From NCBI RefSeq assembly GCF_033954835.1, contig NZ_CP121471.1, positions 3,714,501-3,778,500 on the forward strand: a stretch of 64,000 nt of DNA, in the 5' to 3' direction. The notes under the pieces were generated by a model, which searched no databases, was not told the DNA's origin, and was given only the letters and a program-made list of their open reading frames with translations. Position numbers and translations under genes: made by a program. The stretch's first letter is position 1. Each line of letters starts with the position of its first letter. This DNA is from Thiorhodovibrio frisius (GTDB lineage Bacteria; Pseudomonadota; Gammaproteobacteria; Chromatiales; Chromatiaceae). Of this stretch, positions 35,524 through 47,529 are shown one piece after another.

Positions 35524-36734
35524 TGGTGCCTCGCCCGCCGCCCGGTCTTGCCGTTGCTGTTGTCATCGCGATCATCCTGGTGATCGCGCTGCTCTTGGTG
35601 ACCGCTGGAGTCTGGATGCCAAACAAAGCGCCCGCCAACGGGGTGCCCACAAGCGGGGTGCCGGCAACCAGCGCGCCTGATCAGGCCCCGCTGGCCGAAG
35701 AGCCCGGCGCGCGCGCGGCGATTGCACCTCTAACTCTGCGGCTCGGGCACAACATGGTAGAGGATAGCGCCCTGCATGCCGCCGCCGCGCGCTATGCCCG
35801 AGAAGTCGAAGCGCGTAGCGACGGGCGCATTCGCATCGAGGTGTATCCGGCCAGCCGCCTGGGCAACGATCTTCAGATGATCGAAATGGCCAAGCAGGGA
35901 AGCTTGGATTTGCTGCTGTCGCCGACGGCCAAGTTAAGCTCGGACGTTCCGGCCATCCAGTTTGTTGATCTGCCGTTTTATTATGATTCGCGCGCCACGC
36001 TCTACGCCATCCTCGATGGCGAGCCGGGGCAAATGCTGCTCGACAAACTCCGACCGGTAGGCCTGGTGGGCGTGACCTTTTGGGGAAATGGCTTCAAGCA
36101 GTTTACGGCCAACAGCCCCTTGCGCACCCCGGAGGACTTTCACGACCTGCGCTTTCGGGTCATGAAAAGCCGCATCATTATCCAGCAGTTCCGGTTGCTG
36201 GGTGCCACGCCGGTGCCGATCGAATTCAACGCGACCTATCAGGCACTGGCTGATGGCGCCGTGGATGGTCAGGAAAACCCGCTGGTGGCCATCGTCGGCA
36301 TGCGCTTTTATGAGGTGCAATCACATCTGACCCTGAGCCACCATGGCTACCTGGCCTATGTGCTGTCGATCAGCGCCAAGGTGTTTGATCAGCTACCGGA
36401 CTCGGCGCGCACGCTGCTGATCGCTGTCGCCGAGGAAGTCACCCAGTGGGAACGCGAGGAAACACAACGCCGAGACGCCGACTATCTCGAACGCGTCAAG
36501 GCAGCGGGCGTGACGGTGACCACGCTCACCGCTGCCGAGCGCGAGCGCTTTGTCAAAGCGCTCGCCGTGATCCCCCAGCGCTTCGAGACGCTGATCGGTG
36601 CCGACCTGCATGCCGCGATTGAGGACATGCGCGCTGACCGGGAAAACGCTAACACCGGGAGCGCCAGCGGGAGCACCAGCGCGGGCACCAGCGCGGGCAC
36701 CAGTGGCAACCGGAACACCACACCGGTGGATTGA
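35523..36734 (+). CDS. Membrane-anchored DctP-type (TRAP) binding protein
   Basis: The 403-residue protein begins with an uncleaved-looking hydrophobic helix (about 9-31, VAVVIAIILVIALLLVTAGV) and a Pro/Ala-rich linker. The DctP body follows: LTLRLGHNMVEDSALHAAAA, SRLGNDLQMIEMAKQGSLDL, GNGFKQFTANSPLRTPED, VDGQENPLVAI. The C-terminal ~25 residues are a Gly/Ser/Thr-rich tail with a repeated TSAG unit. No DctQ or DctM membrane subunits are present. With a REC-HD-GYP gene overlapping upstream and a histidine kinase downstream, it probably works as a sensor of an organic acid or similar ligand. Confidence 0.88.
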   Translation: MVPRPPPGLAVAVVIAIILVIALLLVTAGVWMPNKAPANGVPTSGVPATSAPDQAPLAEEPGARAAIAPLTLRLGHNMVEDSALHAAAARYAREVEARSDGRIRIEVYPASRLGNDLQMIEMAKQGSLDLLLSPTAKLSSDVPAIQFVDLPFYYDSRATLYAILDGEPGQMLLDKLRPVGLVGVTFWGNGFKQFTANSPLRTPEDFHDLRFRVMKSRIIIQQFRLLGATPVPIEFNATYQALADGAVDGQENPLVAIVGMRFYEVQSHLTLSHHGYLAYVLSISAKVFDQLPDSARTLLIAVAEEVTQWEREETQRRDADYLERVKAAGVTVTTLTAAERERFVKALAVIPQRFETLIGADLHAAIEDMRADRENANTGSASGSTSAGTSAGTSGNRNTTPVD

Positions 36735-36794
36735 CCAGGAGGTCATCAAACCGCAGCAACGGAGCTAGCACTGAACAGGCCGATTCCCAACCCC

Positions 36795-38792
36795 TTGTCG
36801 TCCACCGAGCAACGGCTGTCGCGTTCGCTGACGGGACGTTACCTGATCGGTCTGGCCCTGATTGCCTGCCTTGCCACCACCGCCTGGATCAGTCTGGAAC
36901 TGGTCATCACCACGCATGAGAGCACGGCCGCCATCGTCAACGTCAGCGGTCGCCAGCGCATGCTCAGCCAGCGCACCGCATTGTTCGCCATGGAGTTGGT
37001 CAACGCGCCCCCGAGCGAGCGCCCCGGCGTGCGCGAGCAACTGCGCCAGACGCTCGACTTAATGGAGCACTCACATCAGGGGCTGATCCACGGCGACCCC
37101 GACATGAAGCTACCAAGCCAGCAGTCCGAGCCGGTCAGAGCCATGTATTTCGACGGCGAGGACGCCCTCGACTCGCAGGTCAGGCGCTATCTTGAGGCCG
37201 CACGCCTGCTCGCGAACGCCGATGACGCCCAGTTGAACATCGAGCATCCGGCGCTGCGCTATCTGCTGATGGTCGGTCCCGGCGTCCTGCTGGAGGCGCT
37301 CGATGCCATGGTGTCGCAGTACCAGCGCGAGGGCGAGGCGGCGGTGCGGACATTGCACCGCATCGAGACGGTGGTCTGGCTGCTGACCCTGCTGTTGTTG
37401 GTGTCGGAGGCGCTGTTCATTTTCCGCCCTTTCAATCAGCAGATGAGCCAACTCATCGGGAGACTGAAGGACGCGCAACGCGACCTTGAGCAACATACCG
37501 AGACGCTCGAAGAGCAAGTCGCCGCGCGCACCCAGGAGTTGCAGGCGCATCGCGAGCACCTGGAGGAACGGGTCGCGCAACGCACCGCCGAGTTGGAAGC
37601 GGCGAATGCCACCAAAAGCGCCTTTCTGGCCAACATGGGCCACGAGATCCGCACCCCGATGAACGCCATCATGGGGTTTTCGCAGCTGTGCATGCAGACC
37701 GAGCTGTCGCCGAAGCAGTCCGACTACTTGCAGAAGATCCATACCGCCGCGCAAAGCCTGCTTGGGCTCCTCAACGATATTCTCGATGTCTCCAAGGTCG
37801 AGGCGGGGCGGCTGGAGCTGGAGCGCATTCCCTTTGTGCTTGACGAAGTCATCGGGCGGGCTGCCGCGATCATTGCCATCAATGCCGAGCAGAAAGGGCT
37901 CGCGTTTGTGATCGAGACCGACCCTGAGATCCCGCGGCAGCTGATGGGTGACCCACTGCGCCTGGGCCAGGTCCTGCTCAACTTGCTCAGCAATGCGGTC
38001 AAGTTCACCGAGCGCGGCGAAGTCAGTCTGCGCATCGCGCTGTCAAGACGCGAGCACGACAGCGCTGAGCTGAAGTTTGAGGTTCAGGACAGCGGCATTG
38101 GCATCAGCGCAGCGGACGCCGCGCGCCTGTTTCGCCCCTTTACCCAGGCCGACGCCTCGACAACGCGCAAATACGGCGGCAACGGGCTCGGGCTGGTCAT
38201 CAGCCAGCGCCTGGTGGAGATGATGGGCGGTGAGCTGCGCTTTCGCAGCCAGCCCGGCGAAGGCTCGGTGTTTTACTTCAGCGCCCATCTGGGTCTGCCC
38301 GACGCGCTGACCGCCCGGAGCGTGGCGCCGCTGCCCCCGGCCCTCACGCCCGATTTGCCCATGCCTGATCTGCCCATGCCTGATCTGCCCATGCCTGATC
38401 TGCCCATGCCTGATCTGCCCATGCCCGATCTGCCCATACCCGATCTGCCAGGCGTCGGGGTCGAGACCACCGCGCGCCGACCCGCGCCGGACGCCGCCAG
38501 CGCCAGCGCCCCTGGGATCTCCCTCGAACGCTTGCAGCCGCTACTGGACAAAGCCTGTGTTCAGTTGGATGAGTGTGATGCAGCGGTCGACCAGACGATG
38601 GAGGAGATTCTGCGCATCGCCGCCCTGCCTGGGCCAGTGACCAAGGAGCTGGCGGCGGCCGCCAAGGCGATTGCTCGCTACGATTACGATGTCGCACTCG
38701 ACATCCTGCGCCAGATCGGACGCGCGCGGCCGCAACCCGGCGCATCCGCGCTTGGCCAAGAGGCCGAGCGCAGCGATGACCTCAACAGCTGA
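36795..38792 (+). CDS. Membrane histidine kinase with PilJ/NarX-like sensor, lacking receiver
   Basis: About 665 residues: TM1 (about 15-37), a periplasmic helical domain opening with VNVSGRQRMLSQRTA (the P-box-like motif of PilJ/NarX-type sensors), TM2 (about 193-215), a coiled coil, HisKA ([11 protein letters not shown]) and HATPase (about 385-500). A PDLPM minisatellite linker and a ~65-residue C-terminal helical module follow. The next gene has nearly the same kinase core and tail, but with two receivers and an Hpt between them, all missing here. The start is uncertain: a perfect AGGAGG (36737-36742) is not followed by an ATG; TTG 36795 is the first usual codon, CTG 36771 an alternative. 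Confidence 0.85.
   Translation: MSSTEQRLSRSLTGRYLIGLALIACLATTAWISLELVITTHESTAAIVNVSGRQRMLSQRTALFAMELVNAPPSERPGVREQLRQTLDLMEHSHQGLIHGDPDMKLPSQQSEPVRAMYFDGEDALDSQVRRYLEAARLLANADDAQLNIEHPALRYLLMVGPGVLLEALDAMVSQYQREGEAAVRTLHRIETVVWLLTLLLLVSEALFIFRPFNQQMSQLIGRLKDAQRDLEQHTETLEEQVAARTQELQAHREHLEERVAQRTAELEAANATKSAFLANMGHEIRTPMNAIMGFSQLCMQTELSPKQSDYLQKIHTAAQSLLGLLNDILDVSKVEAGRLELERIPFVLDEVIGRAAAIIAINAEQKGLAFVIETDPEIPRQLMGDPLRLGQVLLNLLSNAVKFTERGEVSLRIALSRREHDSAELKFEVQDSGIGISAADAARLFRPFTQADASTTRKYGGNGLGLVISQRLVEMMGGELRFRSQPGEGSVFYFSAHLGLPDALTARSVAPLPPALTPDLPMPDLPMPDLPMPDLPMPDLPMPDLPIPDLPGVGVETTARRPAPDAASASAPGISLERLQPLLDKACVQLDECDAAVDQTMEEILRIAALPGPVTKELAAAAKAIARYDYDVALDILRQIGRARPQPGASALGQEAERSDDLNS
38350..38450 (+). 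repeat. 15-base coding minisatellite (PDLPM units)
   Basis: Within the preceding kinase gene, the unit cccatgcctgatctg (Pro-Met-Pro-Asp-Leu) is repeated about six times, almost perfectly, giving seven PDLP motifs. One PMPDLPG copy is present at the matching place in the next kinase gene (about 42370-42390). The repeat number probably varies between strains and marks the deletion point in this paralogue. Confidence 0.92.
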
Positions 38793-38819
38793 ACATTTCG
38801 AGCCAAGGCTTTCGCTGAC

Positions 38820-41800
38820 ATGCACCCTGATCGCCGTCTTAAACAACGCATCACCCGCGCCTTTACCGGCTTTGTTGCGGGCGTGATGATCCTGGCCACT
38901 GTTGCCGTCGCGCTGCTCCTTGCCTATCAGGCGTCGGAGAATGTCAAAGAAAACCTGCGCAACTGGGTCGAATTCGATAGCCACCTGCTGGCGCAGCGCC
39001 TGGATTACCTGCTCGAAAACACCAGACGCATGGCCGCCAACCCTTTGGTCATTGATGGCATGTCGGATCAGGACGGTCGATCAACTTATTTGCCGCAACT
39101 GGTGGACAACCTCGGTGACACCCGCCATCTCCACTCCCTGGCGCTGGTGGATTTTGATGGTCAGGCCATTTTCTCAACGCTGGACTCGCCACCGGTCTAT
39201 GCCAAGTCGCAGGCGCTGCGCCAGACGCTGGCCTCGGGGAGCGTTTCAGCCGAGATCGAAACGCAGGACGGGCGGATCATCTTCATGGTGCCCATCGACT
39301 ACTACGACTCCACGCTCGGTGCGCTCATCGTTGAGTTCGATTTGCGTGCCATTGCCCAGGACGTACTGGTGGCCGAAGACAGCTTCGCGCAGCGATTGCT
39401 TCATAACGGCAATAAAACGCTGTATCGCCTGGGCTTCCGCCAGGACACCCGTTATCTGATCGAAGCCTACGAGCTGCGCGATGCCGAGCTGCCAGAGGAC
39501 ATGCACTCGCTCGGCCTAGTGCTGGAGCTGGGCACACCAATCGCGGGATACCTGACGAGAGTGCTTGGCGTCTCCTTCTATGTCGCATTATTCGGTGCCT
39601 TGATGGTGGGCATTGCCGTGTTTTTTGCGCGCCGTCTGGGGGGCTCTATTGCCCAGCCGATCCTGACGCTCTGCCACCGAGTGGCCGTGGCCGATGGCAG
39701 CGCGGAGCGCAAATGCGCGCCGGTCGGGACGCACGACGAACTCGAACTGCTGGCGCAAGCCTTCGATGCGCGCACCGCCGAGTTGGCGGCCATTCAGGCC
39801 AACCTCGAAGAGCGTGTGCGTTTGCGCGCCGGACAATTGCAACGTGCGCAGGAAATCGCCCATACCGGGAGCTGGCAATGGGAGATCGAAGACGATGTGC
39901 TGGAGTGGTCCGACGAGACCTTCCGCATTTTCGGCTTTGAGCCACAGGCCTTTCAGCCGACCCGGGAGGCCTTTTTCGACATTCTTTACCCCGCTGATCA
40001 GGATCTCGTCCGCCAAGCCATCACGCGCACCCGCGAGACCGGTGAGGATTACGACATCCAATATCGCTTTTGCCGACCTGGCAACACGGTTGGTTATGTG
40101 CGTGATCACGGCGTACTGGAATGCGATGCGCGAGGCCGACCGCGCCGCATGATCGGAACCTTGCAGAACATCACCGAGCAAGTGCTGGCCGGGCAGAGTC
40201 GCGACCTGAGTCGGGCCGTTCTCGAACGCATTGCATCCGGAGTGCAGTTGCGTGACGTGCTCGATAGCGTGGTCGAGCTGGTCGAGGTGCTGGTTCCCGG
40301 AAGCCTGGGTTCGATCTTATTGATTGATCGCGAGCACGGTTGCCTGCGCCACGGTGCGGCACCGCATCTGCCCGAGGACTACAACGCCCTGATCGACGGG
40401 CTCACCTATGGCGTGGGCGTAGGCTCCTGCGGCACCGTGGCCGCCACGGGCCAGTGCATGCTGGTCGAGGATGTGGCAACTCACCCCTACTGGGCAGCGT
40501 TTCGTGACGCCACCGCCGCCGCTGGTCTGCGCGCCTGCTGGTCGATTCCGGTGCGCAACAGCGAGGGCACGCTCCTCGCCACCCTGGCCGTTTATCGCCG
40601 GGAACCGGGGCTGCCCGACGAACGCGAGCTGGATCAGATGCGCGTGGCCGCCAATCTGGTCGCCATCGTGCTGATGCGCGAGCAACGCGAAGCCGAGCTC
40701 ATGCTGGCCAAGGAGCAGGCCGAGACCGCCAACCAGTCCAAGAGCGCCTTTCTGGCCAACATGAGCCATGAGATCCGCACCCCAATGAACGCCATCATGG
40801 GGTTTTCGCATCTGTGCATGCAAACCCAGCTGTCGGAGAAGCAATACGGCTATCTGGAGAAGATCCACACCGCCTCGCAAAGCCTGCTGGGGCTCATCAA
40901 CGATATTCTGGATGTTTCCAAGGTTGAGGCGGGACGGCTGGAGCTTGAGCGCATTCCCTTCGAGCTTGACGAAGTCATCGAGCGGGTGGCCTCGATCATT
41001 GCCATCCGCGCCGAGCAGAAAGGGCTTGAATTTCTGATCGACACCGATCTCGAAATCCCGCCGCACCTGATCGGCGATCCCCTGCGCCTCGGCCAGGTGC
41101 TGCTCAACCTGCTCAGCAATGCCGTGAAGTTCACCGAGCGCGGCGAAGTCAGTCTGCGCATCGCGCTGCAAGGACGCGAGCACGACACTGCCGAGTTGAC
41201 CTTTGAGGTGCAGGACAGTGGCATCGGGATGAGCGAGGCGGACGCCGCGCGCCTGTTTCGCCCCTTCACTCAGGCCGACTCCTCAACCACGCGCAAATAC
41301 GGCGGCAGTGGGCTCGGGCTGGTGATCAGCAAGCGTCTGGTGGAAATGATGGGCGGCGCGTTGCGCTTTCGCAGTCAGCCTGGCGAAGGCTCGGTGTTTT
41401 ACTTTAGCGCCGAGCTGGGTCTGCCCGACCAGCCGAGCGCCCGCAGCTTCGCCCCGCCGCAGGATCTCCGCGACCTGCGTGTGCTGGTGGTCAATGACCA
41501 TCGGCGCGTGCTTGAAGTGCTGACAAACTATCTGCAATCCTTCAACTTCCGCGTCACGGCCATTGCCACCGGCGCCGAGGTGACCGAAACCGTGCTCGCC
41601 GCCGCGCGCGCCGGCGATCCTTTCGAGCTGCTGGTGGTTGATACCCGCCTGCCCGAGTGGGACGGCCTTGACTGCGCGCGCCGCCTGCGTGCGCATCCAG
41701 AACTGGGCGGCACGCTGAAAATTCTGTTGGTCTCCTCTTCTGGTCGCTTGGAGCGGCTGCAACCGCAGCGCGACCTGGTTGATGGTCTGCTGGCCAAACC

Positions 41801-43016
41801 CTTTCAGGCCAGCGGCTTGTTTAACGCCATCATGGGCATCTTCGACCATCTGGAGCTGATCCCTGGGCAACGGCCCTGGAGTGTCGACGATGGCGCAAGT
41901 CGCGCCCAGGTCCAGGGCGCGCGACTGCTGTTGGTCGAAGACAACCCGATCAACCAGCAGGTGGCCTGCGAGCTGCTGGCCGGCGCGGGCATCGGCGTGA
42001 TGGTGGCCGAGAATGGCCAGCAAGCGCTTGAGATCCTGCGCCGGGAGACCTTCGACGGCGTGCTGATGGACATGCAGATGCCGGTGATGGACGGGGTGAC
42101 CGCCACCCGCGCGATCCGCGCCCAGACCGCGCTGCAGCGGCTGCCCGTGATCGCGATGACCGCCAATGCCATGGCCAGCGACATTGAGCGCTGTCGTGAG
42201 GCCGGTATGAACGATCACATTGCCAAGCCCATTGACCCGGATGTGCTGTTTCAGGTGCTGGCGCAGTGGGTGAAGCCGGGGCTTGCGCCTGCGCAGTCAG
42301 GATCTGAGTCCGCGCCGCTGCCCGCGCCACCGCCCCCAGCGATGGTCGCCCCGCCGTCCTTGCCCAGCTTGCCCATGCCCGATCTGCCCGGCGTCGAGGT
42401 CGAGTCCGCCGTGCGCCGCCTGGGCGGGAACCTCAACCTCTACTATGAGATTCTGGAGAAATTCCTCGCCAACCAGCACAACGCCGTGGACGCCATACGC
42501 GCGGCCCTGGATGCGGTAGACACCGAGCAGGCCCGCCGCCTGGCCCATACCCTGAAAGGCCTCAGCGGCACCCTGGGCGCAGCCGAGCTGGCCGAGCAGG
42601 CCGCCGCCCTGGAGCTGGGCCTGCGCGAGCAAAGCGAGCGCGCGCGCATCGAGGCCATGTTGGCGTCGGTGGCGGCGAAACTTGGGGACTTGACCCAGGC
42701 CGCCGTCACCGCGCTCGCGTCCCGGCCAGCGCCAGACGCGGCCAGCGCCCCAGCCAGCGCCGCATCTCCGGGGGGCTCAATCGAACGCCTACAGCCGCTG
42801 CTGGACAAGGCCTGTGGTGAGTTGGAGGAGTCCGATGCGGCGGTCGATCAGACCATGCAAGAGATTCTGCGCATCGCGGCACTTCCTGCACCTGTCGCCA
42901 AGCAACTGGCGGCGGCCGCCAAGGCGATTGCTCAATACGACTACGAGGTCGCGCTCGACATCCTGCGCCAGGTCGCCGTGCTCCTGAATGACCCCAACGG
43001 CCTCGACACGCCCTAG
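38820..43016 (+). CDS. Hybrid histidine kinase: PAS-GAF-HisKA-HATPase-REC-REC-Hpt
   Basis: The 1398-residue protein has TM1 (about 20-42), a ~200-residue extracytoplasmic domain, TM2 (about 247-270), HAMP, PAS (about 345-450), GAF (about 460-620, with [15 protein letters not shown]), HisKA ([11 protein letters not shown] near 650), HATPase (about 750-870), REC1 (about 880-1000), REC2 (about 1033-1155) and Hpt ([13 protein letters not shown] near 1243). REC1 has Asn-Asp instead of the usual acidic pair but keeps an acceptor in [16 protein letters not shown]2 looks fully intact ([11 protein letters not shown]). A helical tail module ends the protein. No dedicated response regulator is adjacent. 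It is the second of four consecutive kinase genes. Confidence 0.93.
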   Translation: MHPDRRLKQRITRAFTGFVAGVMILATVAVALLLAYQASENVKENLRNWVEFDSHLLAQRLDYLLENTRRMAANPLVIDGMSDQDGRSTYLPQLVDNLGDTRHLHSLALVDFDGQAIFSTLDSPPVYAKSQALRQTLASGSVSAEIETQDGRIIFMVPIDYYDSTLGALIVEFDLRAIAQDVLVAEDSFAQRLLHNGNKTLYRLGFRQDTRYLIEAYELRDAELPEDMHSLGLVLELGTPIAGYLTRVLGVSFYVALFGALMVGIAVFFARRLGGSIAQPILTLCHRVAVADGSAERKCAPVGTHDELELLAQAFDARTAELAAIQANLEERVRLRAGQLQRAQEIAHTGSWQWEIEDDVLEWSDETFRIFGFEPQAFQPTREAFFDILYPADQDLVRQAITRTRETGEDYDIQYRFCRPGNTVGYVRDHGVLECDARGRPRRMIGTLQNITEQVLAGQSRDLSRAVLERIASGVQLRDVLDSVVELVEVLVPGSLGSILLIDREHGCLRHGAAPHLPEDYNALIDGLTYGVGVGSCGTVAATGQCMLVEDVATHPYWAAFRDATAAAGLRACWSIPVRNSEGTLLATLAVYRREPGLPDERELDQMRVAANLVAIVLMREQREAELMLAKEQAETANQSKSAFLANMSHEIRTPMNAIMGFSHLCMQTQLSEKQYGYLEKIHTASQSLLGLINDILDVSKVEAGRLELERIPFELDEVIERVASIIAIRAEQKGLEFLIDTDLEIPPHLIGDPLRLGQVLLNLLSNAVKFTERGEVSLRIALQGREHDTAELTFEVQDSGIGMSEADAARLFRPFTQADSSTTRKYGGSGLGLVISKRLVEMMGGALRFRSQPGEGSVFYFSAELGLPDQPSARSFAPPQDLRDLRVLVVNDHRRVLEVLTNYLQSFNFRVTAIATGAEVTETVLAAARAGDPFELLVVDTRLPEWDGLDCARRLRAHPELGGTLKILLVSSSGRLERLQPQRDLVDGLLAKPFQASGLFNAIMGIFDHLELIPGQRPWSVDDGASRAQVQGARLLLVEDNPINQQVACELLAGAGIGVMVAENGQQALEILRRETFDGVLMDMQMPVMDGVTATRAIRAQTALQRLPVIAMTANAMASDIERCREAGMNDHIAKPIDPDVLFQVLAQWVKPGLAPAQSGSESAPLPAPPPPAMVAPPSLPSLPMPDLPGVEVESAVRRLGGNLNLYYEILEKFLANQHNAVDAIRAALDAVDTEQARRLAHTLKGLSGTLGAAELAEQAAALELGLREQSERARIEAMLASVAAKLGDLTQAAVTALASRPAPDAASAPASAASPGGSIERLQPLLDKACGELEESDAAVDQTMQEILRIAALPAPVAKQLAAAAKAIAQYDYEVALDILRQVAVLLNDPNGLDTP

Positions 43017-43020
43017 CGTC

Positions 43021-46000
43021 ATGAAGATTCACAACGCCTTATCAAATCGTCTTGGATGGTTGAGGTCTGTAAGTTCCTCAACATGGAAAAACAGTCGTCC
43101 GTTCGCTTCGCTGCGCTTCCGGCTTAGTTTCTCCATCTGGCTGATGCTCACCGTCTGCACCATCGCCGGCGGCCTGCTGCTGGGCGAGCTGTTCCAACGC
43201 CAGGTGGTAGCCAACAAGGGGGCGCTGTTTTTTCATATCGCCGAGAGCCTGGTCAACCAACTGGATCGGGACATGGCCTCCCGGCTGGACGAAATTGGCA
43301 TCCATGCCGCCGATCAGCGGCTGATCGATCCATCCTTCTCCCCGGAGCAGCGCCGGGCCCTGCTGTCGCGCTGGCGGGCCGGCTCATCGTTCGCCTGGAT
43401 CGGACTGCTCAACCGCGAGGGTCGGATCGAGGTCGCCTCCGACGGCCGCCTTGAGGGGAGCGATGTTTCCGCGCGCGAGTATTTCAAGGCCGCCATAGGC
43501 GGCGAGCCTTATGCCGGTGATGTCCACGAGGCCTGGCTGCTCGCTCGGCATCTGCCGCCACCGCGTCATGACTCCCTGCCGCTGCGTTTCGTCGACCTTG
43601 CCCAGCCGATCTACGGGGCCGCCGACGCCCCGACTGACGCCCCGACCGGCGCCCCGATCGGCGTCCTGGTCGCGCATGTTGGCTGGGACTGGGCGGGCGA
43701 TGCGCGCGACGGCTTGCTCGGGCCCCTGGGCGATGAGCACGGACTAGAGGTAGTCATCTTCAGCAGCGAGGGCAAAGCGCTGCTGGGGTCTGAGGCGCTG
43801 CTAAAGGGCACGCGGGAGCCGCCGCTGCCATCGCTCACGCAAGGCGGCGACCCGCGCGGTGACTATCGTCTGATGGCGGACAAGGATGGCCACTCCTACC
43901 TGGTCGGAATCGGCGTAAGTCATGGGTTCGACGATTACCCGGGCTTGGGCTGGCGCGTGACGGTGAGTCAGCCCACCAGCATTGCCCTGGCCGAGGGGAG
44001 CACCATCAAGCACCGGCTATGGATGATCGGAGCCCTTGGGGCCTTTGCGCTCGGCTGGCTGGTGTGGGCGGCGGTGGGGCGGTTGGTCTCCCCGATTCGC
44101 GCAAGCGTGGAGGCAGCCTGCCGCATCAGCTCCGGTGATTTGGCGGTGGCGCTGCCGCGCGTGACGGGTCACTGCGAAGCGGCGGAGCTATGCCGCGCGC
44201 TCGACGCCATGGTCGCCACCATCCTCGCCCAGAAAGCAGCGCTTGCCGAGGCCAACGAGGTGCTGGAACGGCGGGTCACCGCACGCACCCAGCAGTTGGC
44301 GGCCAGCGAGGGGCGGCTGCAGGCCATTCTGTCTTCGATGAGCGACGGTATCCTGCAAGTCGACAGCGAAGGCCGCATGACCATGGCCAATGCGGCGGTG
44401 GAAAAGATGTTCGGCTACCCAGAGGAGGCGCTGCTCGAGCGCAACCTGAGCCTGCTGATTGCCGAGCCCGAGCGTCTCGCCGAGGATAGCCACTTGTGCT
44501 GGGATTTCATCAGCCGTGATGACCTGTCTGAGCGTCTTGAAGTGTTCGGGCGGCACGCCAATGGCACCACTGTGCCTTTGGAGATCTCCCGCGCGGAGTT
44601 GCTCGACGAGTCCGGGCGCAGCTGCATTTTCACCCTGCGGGACATCGCCGAGCGCTACCGCGATGAACGCCATCTGGCCGAGGGCCACAAGACCCTGGAG
44701 AAGATCGCCAGCGGCCAGACGCTGGCCGTGGTGCTGAACCGGATTGTGGAACTGGCGGAACTGTTCATCCCGGACAGCCGCTGCTCGATCATGCTGGTCG
44801 ATCAGCCGGCGGACACCCTGCGAATGGGGGCCGCTCCCCGCCTGCCAGCGGCCTTGAATGCCTTGCTCGATGGGATCGCCTGCGGCGAGCGCTGCGGCTC
44901 TTGCGCAACGGCTGCGGTGAGCGGCGAGGCGGTGGTGGCAGAGGATCTGGCCCGTCACCCGGACTGGGTGGCCTTGCGTCAGGTGACGGCGGCGGCCGGG
45001 CTGCGAGCCTGCTGGTCGGTGCCGGCAAAGGACGAAGACGGCGATGTGCTGGCAACCATTGCCATTTACATCAACGAGTCGCGCCCGCCCAGCGACCGTG
45101 AACTCGACCGGATCGGCATCCCCGCCCATCTGCTCGCCATCGCTCTGACCCGCCATAACCGCGACAAGGAGCTGATTGTCGCCCGGCACAAGGCGGAGGA
45201 GGCGACGCGGGCGAAAAGCGAGTTCCTCGCCAACATGAGCCACGAGATCCGCACGCCGATGAACGCGGTGATCAATCTCAGTCGCCTGGCGCTAAAGACC
45301 GACCTCGACGCCCAGCAGCGCGATTACATCGAAAAGGTGCTGCGTTCCGGCGAAAATCTGCTCGGGATCATCAACGACATTCTCGACTTCTCCAGAATCG
45401 AGTCGGGCAAGATGGCCTTGGACGCAGTGCCCTTCCGGCTCATCGATCTGATCAGTGACGTCGCCGATGTCATCACCGTCAAAGCCGACGAACGCGAACT
45501 GGAAGTCCTGTTCGATATCCCGCCGCTGGAGCGCCTGCTGTTCGGTGATGCGCTGCGCCTGCGCCAGGTGTTGATCAACCTGCTCAACAATGCCGTTAAG
45601 TTCACCTTGCAGGGCGAGGTGGTGCTGGGCATCGATGTGGTGGATTGCAGCTCCGACAAGGTTCGGCTCGATGTGTTCGTCTGTGATTCGGGCATCGGCA
45701 TTAGCCGCAAGCAGCGCCAACGGCTGTTTCGCCCCTTCGAGCAGGCCGACAGCTCGATTACCCGGGGGTTTGGCGGCACCGGTCTGGGCCTGTCGATCTC
45801 CCGGCATCTGCTGGGTCTGATGGGAGCGGAGCTTTCCCTGGAGAGCGCCCTTGGGGAGGGCAGTACCTTCAGCTTCACCCTCGACTTTCCGCTCTGCGAG
45901 GAGCATGAAGCGGACAAAGAGACACCAGAGCAACGCCCACAAATCGACCGCCGCATCCTGATCGTTGACGACAACCAGGTGGCCTGCCAGGTGCTCCAAC

Positions 46001-47529
46001 ACATGCTTGGCCGCTACGGCGCCAAGGCCGCAGCCGCAAGTGACGGCAGGCAGGGGATCGCCGCGCTGCGTGAGGCAGCGCGCGCAGGTTGTCCTTACGA
46101 CTTGCTGCTGATCGACTATCAGATGCCGGAGCTGGACGGTATCGCGACCTTCAAGCAGGTGCTTCAGGATGCGGAGATCATGCCCAAACCAATGGCCGTG
46201 TTGGTCACCGCCTTCAGCTCAGAGGAGGTCGCCATCAAGGCCCGAAAGCTTGGGTTCGCCAACCTGCTGGAGAAGCCGATTAACCCCGCGCGGCTGTTTG
46301 AGGTGCTGCTTGATGGCGGCGCGGGTGGGCCGCGAGCGCGTGTTGCCTTCCAGTCCGGTAGGCCCTTGGCGGAGTTGGATGGGATTCGTGGCCAGCGGGT
46401 GCTGTTGGCCGAGGATCAAGACATCAATCGCCAGATCGCCACCGAACTGCTGGAGAGCATCGGCCTGCGGGTCACCACCGCCAACGACGGCCGCGAGGCG
46501 TTGGAACATCTCACCGCCGAGCCCGACGCCTTCGATCTGGTGCTGATGGACTTGCAGATGCCGGTGATGGATGGCTTCGAGGCGACCCGCCAGATCCGCG
46601 CCGATGCCCGCTGGGCCGAGCTGCCGATTGTGGCGATGACCGCTCATGCCATGAGCGCCGAGCGGCAGCGCTGCCTGGCGGCGGGCATGAATGACCATCT
46701 CGCCAAGCCAATCGACATCGATGCGCTGCACGCCGCCTTGGTGCGCTGGATCGCCCCGGCTGGGGCATCGATGCCCATTCCAGCATCCGTGGCGGATAAG
46801 GTGGCCATGGGGGAAGCAGCGGCCGAGACGCCGATGCCGAGCGCACTTCCTGGCATCGATCTGGCCGCCGGCCTGCGCCGGGTCGTCAATAATCGCGAGC
46901 TTCACGGCAAGTTGCTGCGCCACTTCCGCGACGGGCATCGTCGGGATGCCGAGACGATCAGCCGGGCGCTGGCCGAGGGTCGCTGGGCCGATGCGCGCCT
47001 CGTCGCCCACTCGGTCAAAGGGGTCGCCGCCAACCTTGGGGCCGAGCGGTTGGGTTCTGCTGCTGCGCGTCTGGAGGCGCGGCTCGCTGCCGGTGATGGT
47101 CTGGGCGATGATCTGGGTGAGGATTCTGGTGAGGATTCTGGCCAGGATTCAGATCAGCATCTGAACGAGGCGCTGGCCGTCTTTGCCGGCGCGCTTGAGG
47201 AGGTGATCGGCGGTCTCGACGACTTCCTCCCCGATGATCGCCCGGAGCCGAATCGCGCAGAGCCTGAAGCCGAGGCACCCAATCTCGACGCGGTCGCGCC
47301 GCTGCTCAGCGCCATCGCCCGGGAGGTCGAGTCCGACCTTGGCGCAGCCAATGACCATCTTGCGCTCTTGCACAAGCTCCTGCGTGCAAGCCAGGTGCGC
47401 GACCAGATGGCGCGCCTGGGACGCGCCATGTCGGACTACGACAGTGACGCAGCGCTGGCCATCCTGCGGGAAATCGCCGCCGCCCTAGGTCTGGAGATCA
47501 AGTTAGGTCTGGAGATCAAGATGGAATAA
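43021..47529 (+). CDS. Hybrid histidine kinase: PDC-HAMP-PAS-GAF-HisKA-HATPase-REC-REC-Hpt
   Basis: About 1502 residues from ATG 43021; an earlier start at 42988 would overlap the previous gene. TM1 (about 33-57) and TM2 (about 332-355) enclose a PDC-type periplasmic domain. PAS (about 433-555), GAF (about 565-720, with [19 protein letters not shown]), HisKA ([11 protein letters not shown] near 738), HATPase, REC1 ([13 protein letters not shown]), REC2 ([15 protein letters not shown]) and Hpt ([13 protein letters not shown] near 1330) follow. The Hpt linker contains GEDS repeats, and the last residues duplicate LGLEIK. Its 3' ~825 bases plus ~155 downstream bases are nearly identical to the end of the next kinase gene. 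Confidence 0.93.
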   Translation: MKIHNALSNRLGWLRSVSSSTWKNSRPFASLRFRLSFSIWLMLTVCTIAGGLLLGELFQRQVVANKGALFFHIAESLVNQLDRDMASRLDEIGIHAADQRLIDPSFSPEQRRALLSRWRAGSSFAWIGLLNREGRIEVASDGRLEGSDVSAREYFKAAIGGEPYAGDVHEAWLLARHLPPPRHDSLPLRFVDLAQPIYGAADAPTDAPTGAPIGVLVAHVGWDWAGDARDGLLGPLGDEHGLEVVIFSSEGKALLGSEALLKGTREPPLPSLTQGGDPRGDYRLMADKDGHSYLVGIGVSHGFDDYPGLGWRVTVSQPTSIALAEGSTIKHRLWMIGALGAFALGWLVWAAVGRLVSPIRASVEAACRISSGDLAVALPRVTGHCEAAELCRALDAMVATILAQKAALAEANEVLERRVTARTQQLAASEGRLQAILSSMSDGILQVDSEGRMTMANAAVEKMFGYPEEALLERNLSLLIAEPERLAEDSHLCWDFISRDDLSERLEVFGRHANGTTVPLEISRAELLDESGRSCIFTLRDIAERYRDERHLAEGHKTLEKIASGQTLAVVLNRIVELAELFIPDSRCSIMLVDQPADTLRMGAAPRLPAALNALLDGIACGERCGSCATAAVSGEAVVAEDLARHPDWVALRQVTAAAGLRACWSVPAKDEDGDVLATIAIYINESRPPSDRELDRIGIPAHLLAIALTRHNRDKELIVARHKAEEATRAKSEFLANMSHEIRTPMNAVINLSRLALKTDLDAQQRDYIEKVLRSGENLLGIINDILDFSRIESGKMALDAVPFRLIDLISDVADVITVKADERELEVLFDIPPLERLLFGDALRLRQVLINLLNNAVKFTLQGEVVLGIDVVDCSSDKVRLDVFVCDSGIGISRKQRQRLFRPFEQADSSITRGFGGTGLGLSISRHLLGLMGAELSLESALGEGSTFSFTLDFPLCEEHEADKETPEQRPQIDRRILIVDDNQVACQVLQHMLGRYGAKAAAASDGRQGIAALREAARAGCPYDLLLIDYQMPELDGIATFKQVLQDAEIMPKPMAVLVTAFSSEEVAIKARKLGFANLLEKPINPARLFEVLLDGGAGGPRARVAFQSGRPLAELDGIRGQRVLLAEDQDINRQIATELLESIGLRVTTANDGREALEHLTAEPDAFDLVLMDLQMPVMDGFEATRQIRADARWAELPIVAMTAHAMSAERQRCLAAGMNDHLAKPIDIDALHAALVRWIAPAGASMPIPASVADKVAMGEAAAETPMPSALPGIDLAAGLRRVVNNRELHGKLLRHFRDGHRRDAETISRALAEGRWADARLVAHSVKGVAANLGAERLGSAAARLEARLAAGDGLGDDLGEDSGEDSGQDSDQHLNEALAVFAGALEEVIGGLDDFLPDDRPEPNRAEPEAEAPNLDAVAPLLSAIAREVESDLGAANDHLALLHKLLRASQVRDQMARLGRAMSDYDSDAALAILREIAAALGLEIKLGLEIKME

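Noticed and set aside
38350-38450. CRISPR-like array
   Set aside because: The units are contiguous 15-base coding repeats without spacers.
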